From Fervidobacterium sp. UBA5837 (GTDB taxonomy: Bacteria > Thermotogota > Thermotogae > Thermotogales > Fervidobacteriaceae): 64,000 bases of DNA. The notes beneath the pieces are model-generated. The model was given only the letters and a program-made list of their open reading frames with translations, did no database searches and was not told the DNA's origin. The translations under genes and the position numbers were made by a program. The DNA lies in NCBI GenBank assembly GCA_002432805.1, contig DJGV01000007.1:62001-126000 (forward strand), read 5' to 3'. Below are positions 33,674-42,678 of this stretch, one piece after another (position 1 is the stretch's first letter; each line of letters begins with the position of its first letter).

Positions 33674-33782
33674 ATCAGTTTATTTCAAAAATGAATGCAT
33701 AATATGGCAAAATAGAACAAAATAACTACTAAGTTAGTCTAATAAAGAGACGAGTACATTTCTGTGAAGTTTATTGGTGAAA

Positions 33783-33813
33783 TTGTTCATTTTTCTACAA
33801 AATCTGATACAAT
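33783..33813 (+). promoter_or_regulatory. Promoter of rtcB
   Basis: TGATACAAT at 33805-33813 is an extended -10 box; TTGTTC lies 19 bases before it. The spacing is long, but extended -10 promoters tolerate this. Confidence 0.5.
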
Positions 33814-33834
33814 TCTATTGGGGGGTGTTTTAAG

Positions 33835-35253
33835 ATGCCTACCTCAAATGGTGTAGAAAAATGTGGCAAGTACGTGTATCGAATAAAAAAGAGTGGAAAG
33901 ATGTTAGTCGATGCGGTGATACTTTCAGATTGGGAAACGCTAAACGAAGATGCCGTTGAGCAAATAAAGAACGTTGCAACGTTACCCGGAATTGTAAAAG
34001 AGGCATATGCAATGCCTGATATACATTGGGGCTATGGATTTCCGATAGGTGGTGTTGCAGCTTTCGATGTAGAAGATGGAATAATAAGTCCTGGTGGTGT
34101 TGGTTTCGACATCAACTGCGGCGTTAGAATGCTCGTTGTGGATGGAATTGGAACACTCGTTAAAAGGCAGTTGGACAGTATAGTAAAGAGAATCTACGAG
34201 ACTGTACCAGTAGGTGTTGGCGAGCGAAGTGAACTACGTTTTTCAAAGTCAGATTTCAAGCGAGTTGTAACCAGTGGCACTAAACAGATTATCGAGATGG
34301 GATACGGCAATGTTGAAGACCGCGAAAGGGTAGAAGACTACGGATACATACCAGAATGTGACTTTGCAGATGTGAGTGATGAGGCAGTAGAGCGTGGAAA
34401 AGATGAACTAGGCACGCTGGGTGCCGGAAATCATTTCATCGAAATACAAGAGGTTGATGAAATCTATGATGAAGAGATAGCAAAACAATTCGGCCTGAAA
34501 AAGGGCGACATAACGATATTAATTCACACAGGTAGCAGAGGATTTGGTCATCAGATTGCGACAGATTACATAAGGAAGATGAGAGACGAACTCAAAGAGC
34601 ACAATAAGTCCATTCCAGACAAACAACTGATAAATGCACCTTTCAAAAGTGCACTTGGGCAGGCTTATTACAGAGCTATGAATTGTGCAGCAAATTACGC
34701 ATTTGCAAATAGGGAGATCATAACACACATGATAAGAAAAATTTTCAAAAAAGTTTTGGGAATGGACGTTAGATTGGTGTACGATATAACACACAACATA
34801 GCAAAGGTTGAAGAGTACGAAATTGATGGCCAAAAAAGACAATTAGTTGTCCACAGAAAAGGCGCAACGAGGGCATTTGGGCCGAATAATCCAAAGTTAC
34901 CGGATCTCTTCAAGTCAACTGGTCAGCCTGTGATCATTCCAGGCAGCATGGGAACATCATCTTATTTGTTGGTAGGAACCAAGAAAGCTGAAGAGTGGAC
35001 ATTTGGCTCTACCGCACATGGTGCTGGCAGGACATTGGGTAGAAGAGAAGCAACGAGAGAACTGACATCTGAACACGTGCTCAAAGCTCTTGAAAAGAAA
35101 GGTGTTACAATTATGGCAAGGTCTAAAAAAGGCATCGTTGAAGAAGCTCCAGAAGCATACAAAGATGTTGACAATGTTGTAAGGATAGTAGATGAATTAG
35201 GTTTATCACTAAAGGTTGCAAAATGCATACCAATAGGGGTGATCAAGGGTTGA
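33835..35253 (+). CDS. rtcB: tRNA-splicing/RNA repair ligase RtcB
   Basis: GTP- and Mn-dependent RNA ligase of 472 residues joining 2',3'-cyclic phosphate or 3'-phosphate ends to 5'-OH. Metal and guanylate ligands are in GVGFDINCGVRML (Cys95), LGAGNHFIEIQ, LIHTGSRGFGHQ, VVHRKGATRAF and the nucleophile His in GSTAHGAGRTLGR. No archease gene is beside it. ATG follows GGGGGGTGTTTTAAG. In bacteria without tRNA introns a repair role is usual. The stop overlaps the next ATG (TGATG). Confidence 0.95.
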   Translation: MPTSNGVEKCGKYVYRIKKSGKMLVDAVILSDWETLNEDAVEQIKNVATLPGIVKEAYAMPDIHWGYGFPIGGVAAFDVEDGIISPGGVGFDINCGVRMLVVDGIGTLVKRQLDSIVKRIYETVPVGVGERSELRFSKSDFKRVVTSGTKQIIEMGYGNVEDRERVEDYGYIPECDFADVSDEAVERGKDELGTLGAGNHFIEIQEVDEIYDEEIAKQFGLKKGDITILIHTGSRGFGHQIATDYIRKMRDELKEHNKSIPDKQLINAPFKSALGQAYYRAMNCAANYAFANREIITHMIRKIFKKVLGMDVRLVYDITHNIAKVEEYEIDGQKRQLVVHRKGATRAFGPNNPKLPDLFKSTGQPVIIPGSMGTSSYLLVGTKKAEEWTFGSTAHGAGRTLGRREATRELTSEHVLKALEKKGVTIMARSKKGIVEEAPEAYKDVDNVVRIVDELGLSLKVAKCIPIGVIKG

Positions 35254-36764
35254 TGAATACGGATAACGATCTTCCCAACGATGATCTGTACACTGAAAAA
35301 AATAATGAGATGAGTGAGATGTTGGAAGGGTCCTTCTTTACCAGTGGCCATATTGGCAGCGAAGCTTTGGCAAATGATGAGAAGACTTCTTCCAAGAAGA
35401 ATCAGAATATCAAACAAAATCCAAAAGGACATGGAGACAAAAATGAAAGGACTCTAACATTTGAAGGGTTATTTTCTGCTGTTTATTTGGTCATAACGCA
35501 GACTGTTATCTTCACGTCGATTGCGTTATATTTTGGATTAAACGAAGTGTGGTTGGGCATCGCATCATCTTTTCCTATGGCATTTCAGGTATTTCAGATT
35601 TTTGCACCGGCTTTGATCGAAAGAATACCAAAGAAGAAATACCTTTTGATGTTCTTCAATTCTGGAAGATTTCTCTGGATCTTGTTGATACCATTTCTCT
35701 TTTCGTCAAATCGTTCTCCAAAGATTTTCGTGCTCGTTTTCGCAATAAGTCAGATCTTTGCAGCATTTTCGGGTAACATTTGGCTTAGCATAGTTTCAGA
35801 TACAATTAAGCCAGAACGTAGAGGAAAATACCTTGGATTGAGAAACTTTTTTGTCTCACTTGCAACGTTAGTTTCGTTCTATTTATTTTCCCTTATCGTG
35901 GATAATGTGAAAAGGCCATACAATTACATGCTCGTTATCATTGGTGCCATGGTAGCGAGTCTGTTTTCCGTAGTGTTGCTGAAACCACTGGAGGAAAAAA
36001 GGGCAAGAACGACTGGTAGCTTAAACGATTTGAGACTTGTTACCAAAGACAAGAACTTTATGAGACTCTGCAAGGCATATTTTGCTTGGAACTTCGCGAT
36101 ATTGATAACATCACCATTTTTTGCTTATCATCAGCTTAATAACATAAAGCTGCCAGTCACTTACATCAGCTATTCCTCAATAGCTGCATCTCTACTTTCG
36201 ATGGTATTTTACACGCTTTGGGGAAGACTGTCGGACGAATTCGGCCACAAGAGTGTCTTAATAGTAGGCATGTCGATCGTTTCTATAACTCCTGCCGTAT
36301 GGATATTGATGAATGAAAGAGATTGGATATTGGCAATGATATTAGATGCGATACTATCTGGTGTAGGTTGGGCAGCAGTTAACTTGGCGTTTGTAACACT
36401 TCCTTTGGAAGCTGCATCGAGCAGTTCACCCATGTACTTTGCAGTCTTTTCAGCTCTCGGTGGTTTAGGCGGAACAATAGGTTCGATCATAGGTGGATTT
36501 TTAGCACAATTCTTCAATTCTTTTGATTTCCACATAGGCACATTTCACATATACGGACTACAAATATTGTTCTTGATAGAAAGTGTACTGAGGTACATGA
36601 CTATCCCATTATTTGCCAAAGTTTCAAGTAAGAAATACGTCTCACCTGCTACGATGTTTACAAACGTTATCTCAGTTCTTTCGGGAAGACATGCGATGCG
36701 AATAAACGAAGAAAACAGAACGGACTTGATCATAGGTAGAAAGCGCATAAATCGATGGTGGTAA
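35253..36764 (+). CDS. Major facilitator superfamily transporter with long hydrophilic N-terminus
   Basis: A 503-residue membrane protein with about 12 helices. The loop between helices 2 and 3 (ERIPKKKYLLMFFNSGRFLW) and the later WGRLSDEFGHKSVLIVG are MFS-like, and helices of the C-half are rich in Gly and Ala. The first 70 residues are hydrophilic and low in complexity (many Asn, Asp, Glu, Lys) and are not part of the fold. ATG at 35253 overlaps the rtcB stop; an upstream ATG at 35223 would lie inside rtcB. The substrate is unknown. Confidence 0.85.
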   Translation: MNTDNDLPNDDLYTEKNNEMSEMLEGSFFTSGHIGSEALANDEKTSSKKNQNIKQNPKGHGDKNERTLTFEGLFSAVYLVITQTVIFTSIALYFGLNEVWLGIASSFPMAFQVFQIFAPALIERIPKKKYLLMFFNSGRFLWILLIPFLFSSNRSPKIFVLVFAISQIFAAFSGNIWLSIVSDTIKPERRGKYLGLRNFFVSLATLVSFYLFSLIVDNVKRPYNYMLVIIGAMVASLFSVVLLKPLEEKRARTTGSLNDLRLVTKDKNFMRLCKAYFAWNFAILITSPFFAYHQLNNIKLPVTYISYSSIAASLLSMVFYTLWGRLSDEFGHKSVLIVGMSIVSITPAVWILMNERDWILAMILDAILSGVGWAAVNLAFVTLPLEAASSSSPMYFAVFSALGGLGGTIGSIIGGFLAQFFNSFDFHIGTFHIYGLQILFLIESVLRYMTIPLFAKVSSKKYVSPATMFTNVISVLSGRHAMRINEENRTDLIIGRKRINRWW

Positions 36765-36834
36765 GCAGCACAAAGTACTAAAGTATTACGGAGGATAGAT
36801 AATAAGCAGATAAATGAGCAGATACATAAAAATG

Positions 36835-36868
36835 AAAGTGCAGAGGTGATTTTACCTCTGCACTTTTG
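36835..36868. terminator. Bidirectional intrinsic terminator
   Basis: A perfect 13-bp stem AAAGTGCAGAGGT / ACCTCTGCACTTT with a six-base loop. T runs follow on both strands. It ends the rtcB-MFS unit and the convergent decarboxylase gene. Confidence 0.9.
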
Positions 36869-36908
36869 TATAGACTTATTTATATACTTACTCGTCTAAG
36901 ATATACTG

Positions 36909-38084
36909 TTATTTACTGCTCTGCGAAAAATTGCTTCTTACTTCAACTGCTTCGAACTCTTCGTCGGAGAGAATGCCATTTTCGAATATTATCTTTGGAG
37001 AAGGAATTCCGTTGAAATTGGTACCGTATTCCGTTGTGTAGGCACCAGTTGCATGGAAATAAATTATATCACCTAAAGTAGTCGATTTCGGCAAATCAAT
37101 ATCGTAGTACATGACATCCATGCTATCGCATGTAGGACCGGCAAGTACGAATTTTTCAAACTCTTCATCTTCCTTACCGTCAACGGTTACTCTGTATCTG
37201 ATGTTTTGAATTGTCTCCGTTAAACCATGGAAAACACCGGCATCAACGTAAACCCAATTTTCATCGCCTTTCTTGCTACGAAGAATGACTCTTGTAACCA
37301 TAACACCGGCATTCCCTACCATAGATCTACCAGGCTCGACTATGACTGTGATGTTATCTCCAAGATATTCGTCCACTGCTTCGTTTATCACCTTTGCGAT
37401 ATCTTTTATCTCCGGTATGCCTCTGCTGTAACGAACGGGCATCCCACCACCAGTGTTGATCATCGTCATCGTTATTCCAAATTGTTTCGCTTCTTCAAAG
37501 ACTATGGAGGCTTCTCGAATCGCAGTTCTCCAGTTTTCCGGGTTATAATTCTGAGAACCGACATGGAAACTTACACCTATTGGATTGAGACCATTAGTCT
37601 TTGCATATTTTACAAGTTCTATGGCATGATTAACGCTTGTTCCAAATTTCCTTGTAAGTGGCCAGTCTGCATCCTCTTCCATTCCATTGGTACTCAGTCT
37701 CACGTAGACATTTGAACCAGGTGCCACCATTGCTATCTTTTCAATTTCCATTTCTGCATCGACTGCAAACATTCTAATGCCTTGTTCATACGCAAATCTT
37801 ATGTCTTCTATTCTCTTTATTGTATTTCCAAAGCTCATCCTGTTTGGTTCAATACCCAACGAGAGCAATTTTTCTATCTCACCGCGCGAGGCCACATCGA
37901 AATGGCTTCCAAGATCTCTAAGGAGCTTTATGATCTCAACATGAGAATTGGCCTTCACTGCATAGTATACTTTACAATCGTTTATGTTCTCAACCAGCTG
38001 CCTATAGTTGTTCTTCACTACGTTTAAATCCATAACCAAGACCGGCGTTCCAAATGCTTCAGCAATCTGTCTCAGTTTTTTCAT
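36909..38084 (-). CDS. Ornithine/lysine decarboxylase-like PLP enzyme (fold III)
   Basis: Alanine-racemase-fold decarboxylase of about 391 residues. VYYAVKANSHVEII holds the PLP lysine, FDVASRGEIEKLLSLG and FHVGSQNYNPENW follow, INTGGGMPVRY and EPGRSMVGNAG bind the phosphate, and AGPTCDSMDVMYYDI has the active-site Cys-Asp pair of ornithine decarboxylases. Diaminopimelate decarboxylase would carry a different specificity helix and is less likely. The product would be putrescine or cadaverine for polyamine synthesis. Start: ATG at 38084 is better spaced from GGAGGTAAT than the ATG at 38093. Confidence 0.88.
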   Translation of the reverse strand: MKKLRQIAEAFGTPVLVMDLNVVKNNYRQLVENINDCKVYYAVKANSHVEIIKLLRDLGSHFDVASRGEIEKLLSLGIEPNRMSFGNTIKRIEDIRFAYEQGIRMFAVDAEMEIEKIAMVAPGSNVYVRLSTNGMEEDADWPLTRKFGTSVNHAIELVKYAKTNGLNPIGVSFHVGSQNYNPENWRTAIREASIVFEEAKQFGITMTMINTGGGMPVRYSRGIPEIKDIAKVINEAVDEYLGDNITVIVEPGRSMVGNAGVMVTRVILRSKKGDENWVYVDAGVFHGLTETIQNIRYRVTVDGKEDEEFEKFVLAGPTCDSMDVMYYDIDLPKSTTLGDIIYFHATGAYTTEYGTNFNGIPSPKIIFENGILSDEEFEAVEVRSNFSQSSK

Positions 38085-38168
38085 CCTTCTCATTACCTCC
38101 CTTTATAATTTGTCGTGTTTATGATAGAATATATTTGCCCAAATATACATAAAGATGAGTTTAAAATA

Positions 38169-38197
38169 TTGCGCAATTATGTTACAATTCCTATAAC
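38169..38197 (+). promoter_or_regulatory. Promoter of the GAF-GGDEF/truA gene group
   Basis: TTGCGC, 17 bases, TATAAC. The -35 box lies in the 10-bp palindrome ATTGCGCAAT (38168-38177). The gene starts 19 bases after the -10 box. Confidence 0.6.
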
Positions 38198-38215
38198 ATA
38201 ACATTGGGGGGAAGT

Positions 38216-39865
38216 ATGTTGACAAATAAAGAATTGTTATTTATATTCTCGTGTTTAGTAGTCGGCCTTACGTTTTTACTGCTCTCTTCTCCATTGATAA
38301 TAAGTACAGATGTAATCCTGATGCTTTGTGGGTTTGTCCTCTTGTTCTTCTCCCAATTTGTCGAACTGCACATAGGTGGTCTACGGTTTACGTTGAGAGC
38401 TTTTTCAGCGTTGTATTTACTGCTCTTTTTATCACCAGAAAGCGTTGGATTGCTAAGCGTAATCTCTCTTTTATTTAGTACACGAAAGATCAAAAGTAAA
38501 CTTCTGAGGATAAGCTTTGAATTACTGCAATTCTCAGCTGGCATATTTCTCTATAGTCACTCACCAAACGATTATCTAAACATCTTTTTCTTTGCACTGG
38601 GATATTTTGCTGCAAACGCAATTTTGTCGCAGATTTTTGTCAAGTACCTTGCAAGAGATTCGATTTCAAAGTACATGTTGGCATTTTCTCTGATTTTTAT
38701 CTTAGGCATTTACAGCTCTGCAATTTTGACAGTTCCATACATGTTTAGTGAGATAAAACTAGGGAATCTCCTTTTTGTAACAGTGTTGTACGCAGGTTTC
38801 TTGGTCCAGCTCTACTACACTATAACAGCTGAAATTTGGCACCAAGAGCTGAAAATAGAAAAAGAACAAGTGGGAAGAGAGATTGCAAATTTGATGAAAC
38901 TACCTGAGGTGATTTTGGAAAGTAGGAAAGAGAATGTGGACAAAGTTTTGTCCGATATGTTGGCACTTGCAGCAAATATCACCGGGTATGAGTATGGATT
39001 GCTCAATATATTTGATTATAAAGCAAACATGGTGTTAAGAATTGCAAGTTATGGAATAAGTGATGAAACATTCGAAAGATTAAAAGAGAAGAAGCCGAGC
39101 TTGAAGGAAACACTGTTACTCATGCAACAGCGATTCGATGTAGGTGGAGCGTACTTTGTTCCTAAGGGCAGTGTTGATCTCGATGAAGATTATGTTTACA
39201 AGCCTTCAGATTACACGAAAATCGATTCAGAGAATGCATGGGATCCAGACGATTTGTTCTTAGTACCAATCACTCAAGAGGGAAGAATGATTGGATACAT
39301 AAGTTTTGATAAGCCAAAGAATATGTTTAGACCAACGAAACGAGAAATCGAGATGTCTAAGTTCTTTGCCTGGCAGATCGGCGAGGTACTCTCTGAAAGC
39401 AAGTATACTTCATTCTTTAGTACAAATTACAGAAGAGAACAGTCGTTGTCAAAATTCATGGATGAATTGTCGAAGAATATTGAAACTGGAACTTCTTTTG
39501 TCTTGGCTTACTTAGATATAGACCAATTTAAAGCAATAAACTTTAAGCACGGATTCGAATACGGTGATGAAATCATTAGAGAGTTAAAAAGCACAATTAG
39601 TTCTGAGATAAAGAACTTGGGTATATTCTCACAGATCGGTGATGAATTTCTTATTCTAATATGGAGTAAGAGTAAATCTGATGGTGTATTGGTATCTGAG
39701 AAAGTGATTTCCGAAATAAAGCAAAATTTCGAAAATATCAGTATAAGCGCTGGGATCGTGAAATATCCTACTGATGCGACTAACTTAGAAGAAGTACTTG
39801 ACAAAGCTCAGACGGCATTGATAACTGCGAAAAAATCTGGTGGTGGAAGGGTTATAAGTATATGA
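38216..39865 (+). CDS. Membrane GAF protein with degenerate GGDEF domain
   Basis: A 549-residue protein. The first ~205 residues hold about six membrane helices; a coil leads to a GAF-like sensory domain (about 230-385; YEYGLLNIFDYKANMVLRIASYG), then a GGDEF domain (about 400-549; LAYLDIDQFKAINFKHGFEYGDEIIRELK). The signature loop reads FSQIGDEFLIL, with Ile in place of the first Gly of GGDEF, so diguanylate cyclase activity is doubtful; binding of GTP or c-di-GMP sensing remain possible. ATG at 38216 follows GGGGGGAAGT. The stop overlaps truA (ATGA). Confidence 0.85.
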   Translation: MLTNKELLFIFSCLVVGLTFLLLSSPLIISTDVILMLCGFVLLFFSQFVELHIGGLRFTLRAFSALYLLLFLSPESVGLLSVISLLFSTRKIKSKLLRISFELLQFSAGIFLYSHSPNDYLNIFFFALGYFAANAILSQIFVKYLARDSISKYMLAFSLIFILGIYSSAILTVPYMFSEIKLGNLLFVTVLYAGFLVQLYYTITAEIWHQELKIEKEQVGREIANLMKLPEVILESRKENVDKVLSDMLALAANITGYEYGLLNIFDYKANMVLRIASYGISDETFERLKEKKPSLKETLLLMQQRFDVGGAYFVPKGSVDLDEDYVYKPSDYTKIDSENAWDPDDLFLVPITQEGRMIGYISFDKPKNMFRPTKREIEMSKFFAWQIGEVLSESKYTSFFSTNYRREQSLSKFMDELSKNIETGTSFVLAYLDIDQFKAINFKHGFEYGDEIIRELKSTISSEIKNLGIFSQIGDEFLILIWSKSKSDGVLVSEKVISEIKQNFENISISAGIVKYPTDATNLEEVLDKAQTALITAKKSGGGRVISI

Positions 39866-40602
39866 AAAGGGTAGCTATAGAGTTTTCTTACGATGGTACA
39901 GATTTTCTTGGTTATCAATCTCAATCAACTGGCAGAACTGTTCAAGGTGAGTTGGAGAAAGCACTCGAACGGATCTTCAAGATGCAAGTCAAGACATTTG
40001 CTGCTGGTAGAACAGACACAGGGGTACATGCAAATGGTCAAGTAGCGTCATTTGATTGCTCGATAGACAGACTAACTGAGATAGACATCAAAAATGCTCT
40101 AAATGCAAATCTACCTGGTGATGTGTACGTCAAGAAAGCATGGATCACATCCGATGATTTCAATCCAAGATACGATGCCAAAAAGAGGATATACCATTAT
40201 TTCATAAACTATTCTAAATCAAAAAATTTGTTCTTGCGCAAGTATTCATGGTGGTTTCCTTACGAATTAAATGTAGATAGAATGCGTGAGGGAGCTACCT
40301 TCCTGATCGGTGAACACGATTTCACTGCCTTCAGCAAGAAGAGTGATGAAGATACAAAAACCATTAGAACGATAAGCGACATAAGGATAGTTGAACTGAG
40401 AAAAGAATTGATCATAATAAGAGTTGAGGGAATTTCTTTTTTGCGTGGTATGGTAAGAGATATCGTTGCAAATTTAGTAAGGGTCGGAAACGGTACGTGG
40501 TCACCAGATGTGATTAAGGAGGTGTTAGAATCAAAAGATCGTTCAAAATCAGCTGGCTTGGCACCTGCGCATGGCTTGTTCTTGTACAAAGTGCTGTTTT
40601 AG
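39862..40602 (+). CDS. truA: tRNA pseudouridine38-40 synthase
   Basis: A 246-residue enzyme modifying the anticodon stem-loop of many tRNAs. Motifs are SYDGTDFLGYQSQ near the N-terminus, AAGRTDTGVHANGQVASF with the catalytic Asp at residue 52, RIYHYFINY, and FLRGMVRDIVANLVRVG at the C-terminus. The ATG overlaps the previous stop. The last 73 bases overlap the proposed start of the following secreted-protein gene in another frame. Confidence 0.95.
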   Translation: MKRVAIEFSYDGTDFLGYQSQSTGRTVQGELEKALERIFKMQVKTFAAGRTDTGVHANGQVASFDCSIDRLTEIDIKNALNANLPGDVYVKKAWITSDDFNPRYDAKKRIYHYFINYSKSKNLFLRKYSWWFPYELNVDRMREGATFLIGEHDFTAFSKKSDEDTKTIRTISDIRIVELRKELIIIRVEGISFLRGMVRDIVANLVRVGNGTWSPDVIKEVLESKDRSKSAGLAPAHGLFLYKVLF

Positions 40603-41801
40603 CACTTCCTTTTGCAGGTATTGAATTACCGGATGATTTGATAAGCACACAAGTTCTTGACGCTATCGAAGAATGGAATGAAATGCCGCTTTTGCATATA
40701 TTTTTTGACAATGTACCTGAGGAATTACAATTTGTGATCAACAAGAATGTTGCAAAGCTTGGTTACTTTCCAAGTAATTTATCCGCTGAAGATATTGCAA
40801 AACAAACCACAGAAAATGCAACATCTTCAGCAATATCAGGAATTTCAGACGCGCCAGTTGGCCCTTCAACTGTTTTGAGAGTATTTTTTTCAGAAGGCTG
40901 CTTGACATTATCTTGTAATGGTAAAGACTATTCTATAGTATCACGTGATATTAATACCGAGAACATTGAAAGAATGGTTCAAAACGTTTTGGAGACCTCG
41001 ACTAATACTCTCAATGAACGTACTCATACCCTAAGAACGTTGGTATTTAGTCCACCAACAAATACGTTGATAACTTCTACGGGTTTTGGCGTACCTTTGT
41101 TAATCTTGAACGGAAATATAGAATTTATGAACGCATATATGACCTTTGACGGCAACTTGTATGAAAAGGATGCAATAATCGAACTCAGTAAAGTACCATT
41201 CGGCACATTTGGAAATTATGTAATAACAAATTACGAGGTTATCAACATGGTAACCAAGAAGATTGTTTACAACGCATCACCGATAATATGTATCTGGGAC
41301 AAATATGTACTATATGCCGACGGTAACTTGTCAGATACCACTTTGACATGGAAATTTAAAGCAGCGAGTGCACCAATTGATTATATAATAGATAGTGACA
41401 GGTTGTATTTGGTCGATGTAACGAATGGTTTTTACGTAATTAATCTGAAGACTCGCAGGGTACTATATTCTGAACAATTGGAAGGTATAACATCGTTTTC
41501 AACTCAGCAAGGACAGATAATAATTCAAACTACATCTGGAAATTATAAAGTAAACATCGATAGTGCTCAAAGAATTTCTCTTGAGAAGCAAGAAATCAAG
41601 GCTGAAGTGTTAATTAATCATACATCAATCATCGATAGTGTGGTTTTGTATCCTTCCATTACTAAAGTAGAGAGAAATGCATTTGGTTTCTTTCGTTCAG
41701 GAACCTTCTTAGGCGAGAGAATAGTTCATTTGTTTGTCAGAGGCTCAAAGATGTACGTGATAACGGAAGTGGGAACGTGGATAATGGGACTGTCAGATTA
41801 G
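40530..41801 (+). CDS. Secreted protein of unknown function, probable ATC start
   Basis: From an ATC at 40530 the frame reads KRSFKISWLGTCAWLVL then VQSAVLALPFA, a standard signal peptide, and continues into an exported protein of 423 residues in all. GGAGGTG lies five bases before the ATC. No ATG, GTG or TTG occurs in frame until TTG at 40638, which would remove the signal peptide and lacks a Shine-Dalgarno site. The mature part is beta-rich with short repeated strands (IIDSVVLYPSITKV, LYLVDVTNGFYVINLKTRRV), possibly a propeller; I cannot place it in a family. It overlaps truA by 73 and the TlyA gene by 25 bases. Confidence 0.7.
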   Translation: MKRSFKISWLGTCAWLVLVQSAVLALPFAGIELPDDLISTQVLDAIEEWNEMPLLHIFFDNVPEELQFVINKNVAKLGYFPSNLSAEDIAKQTTENATSSAISGISDAPVGPSTVLRVFFSEGCLTLSCNGKDYSIVSRDINTENIERMVQNVLETSTNTLNERTHTLRTLVFSPPTNTLITSTGFGVPLLILNGNIEFMNAYMTFDGNLYEKDAIIELSKVPFGTFGNYVITNYEVINMVTKKIVYNASPIICIWDKYVLYADGNLSDTTLTWKFKAASAPIDYIIDSDRLYLVDVTNGFYVINLKTRRVLYSEQLEGITSFSTQQGQIIIQTTSGNYKVNIDSAQRISLEKQEIKAEVLINHTSIIDSVVLYPSITKVERNAFGFFRSGTFLGERIVHLFVRGSKMYVITEVGTWIMGLSD

Positions 41802-42592
41802 ACCAGTTCTTAGTAAATATGAAACTTGCAGACTCAAGGAACAGGGCGCAACAGATGATACTAAATGGTTACGTCGTTGTAGATGGAAATGTATGCACAA
41901 AACCATCAAAGAGAGTGAAAGAAGATGTTAAAATAAAGCTTGTTGATAAGTTGAAGTATGTAAGTAGAGCTGGATACAAACTTGAATCCCTCATAGATGA
42001 ATACCCAGTTGATGTGCTTGGAAAAGTAGCATGCGATATAGGAAGCTCAACGGGTGGTTTTGTAGATTTTCTTCTTCAAAATGGAGCCAAAAAAGTATAT
42101 GCAGTTGACGTGAACACAAAGCAGTTACACCCAAAATTACTCGAAGATCAAAGAGTTATTCCCGTAGAAAAGAATGTAAAAGAACTAGTGAAAAGTGATT
42201 TTCAAGAGTTGCCAGACATAGTAACGATAGATGTTTCATTCATATCGGTTACGAAAATACTCGAAGCAATTGAAAATATACTAAAGCCAACAAGTAAGGT
42301 TATATGTTTAATAAAGCCACAATTTGAAGTTGGGAAGGTACACAAAGGCATCGTAAGAGATAAGTCACTTCACATGCAAGCTATAGATAGAGTTCTAAAA
42401 GCTTTTCAAGAGAAAAAGTTCGTAGTAGAATATCTAACGTATTCCAAGATACTCGGTTCGGATGGAAACATAGAATTCTTTGCAGTTGTTTCCAGAAATA
42501 TTTCATTAAATATTTCATTAGGTGCCTTCAGAAAAGTAGAATTAAGTGATATAATCGGTATCGTAAATATTGCTTGGAAAGTCCTTTCTTAA
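41777..42592 (+). CDS. TlyA-family rRNA 2'-O-methyltransferase (S4-FtsJ)
   Basis: A 271-residue protein of the TlyA/hemolysin A family. Residues 1-60 are an S4 RNA-binding domain (VRLDQFLVNMKLADSRNRAQQMI). The Rossmann methyltransferase domain shows YVSRAGYKLES (catalytic Lys), ACDIGSSTGGFVDFLLQNGA (SAM motif), YAVDV, TIDVSFISVTKIL and LIKPQFEVGK. Mycobacterial TlyA methylates cytidines of 16S and 23S rRNA; the same target is likely. GTG at 41777 follows GGAAGTGGGAAC and lies inside the preceding gene. Confidence 0.9.
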   Translation: MDNGTVRLDQFLVNMKLADSRNRAQQMILNGYVVVDGNVCTKPSKRVKEDVKIKLVDKLKYVSRAGYKLESLIDEYPVDVLGKVACDIGSSTGGFVDFLLQNGAKKVYAVDVNTKQLHPKLLEDQRVIPVEKNVKELVKSDFQELPDIVTIDVSFISVTKILEAIENILKPTSKVICLIKPQFEVGKVHKGIVRDKSLHMQAIDRVLKAFQEKKFVVEYLTYSKILGSDGNIEFFAVVSRNISLNISLGAFRKVELSDIIGIVNIAWKVLS

Positions 42593-42624
42593 AGTTGCAT
42601 GGCTGTAGGGAAAGAGGAGGTGAA

Positions 42625-42678
42625 GTGGTGTTTTCTCTCCATCTTGTAAGGTTGGAGTATTTACGCCACAGATTTTGA
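42625..42678 (+). CDS. Possible mini-ORF coupled to the following secreted-protein gene
   Basis: GTG at 42625 (or 42628) lies behind the strong site GAGGAGGTGAA and opens a 16-17 codon frame (core VFSLHLVRLEYLRHRF) whose TGA overlaps the ATG at 42678. The downstream gene has no Shine-Dalgarno site of its own, so translation of this mini-ORF could feed ribosomes to it. A start-codon misread of the larger gene is the alternative. Confidence 0.35.
   Translation: MVFSLHLVRLEYLRHRF

Noticed and set aside
36909..38084. Diaminopimelate decarboxylase (lysA) for the fold-III PLP gene
   Set aside because: The C-terminal block reads CDSMDV as in ornithine-type enzymes rather than the CESGD motif usual in LysA.
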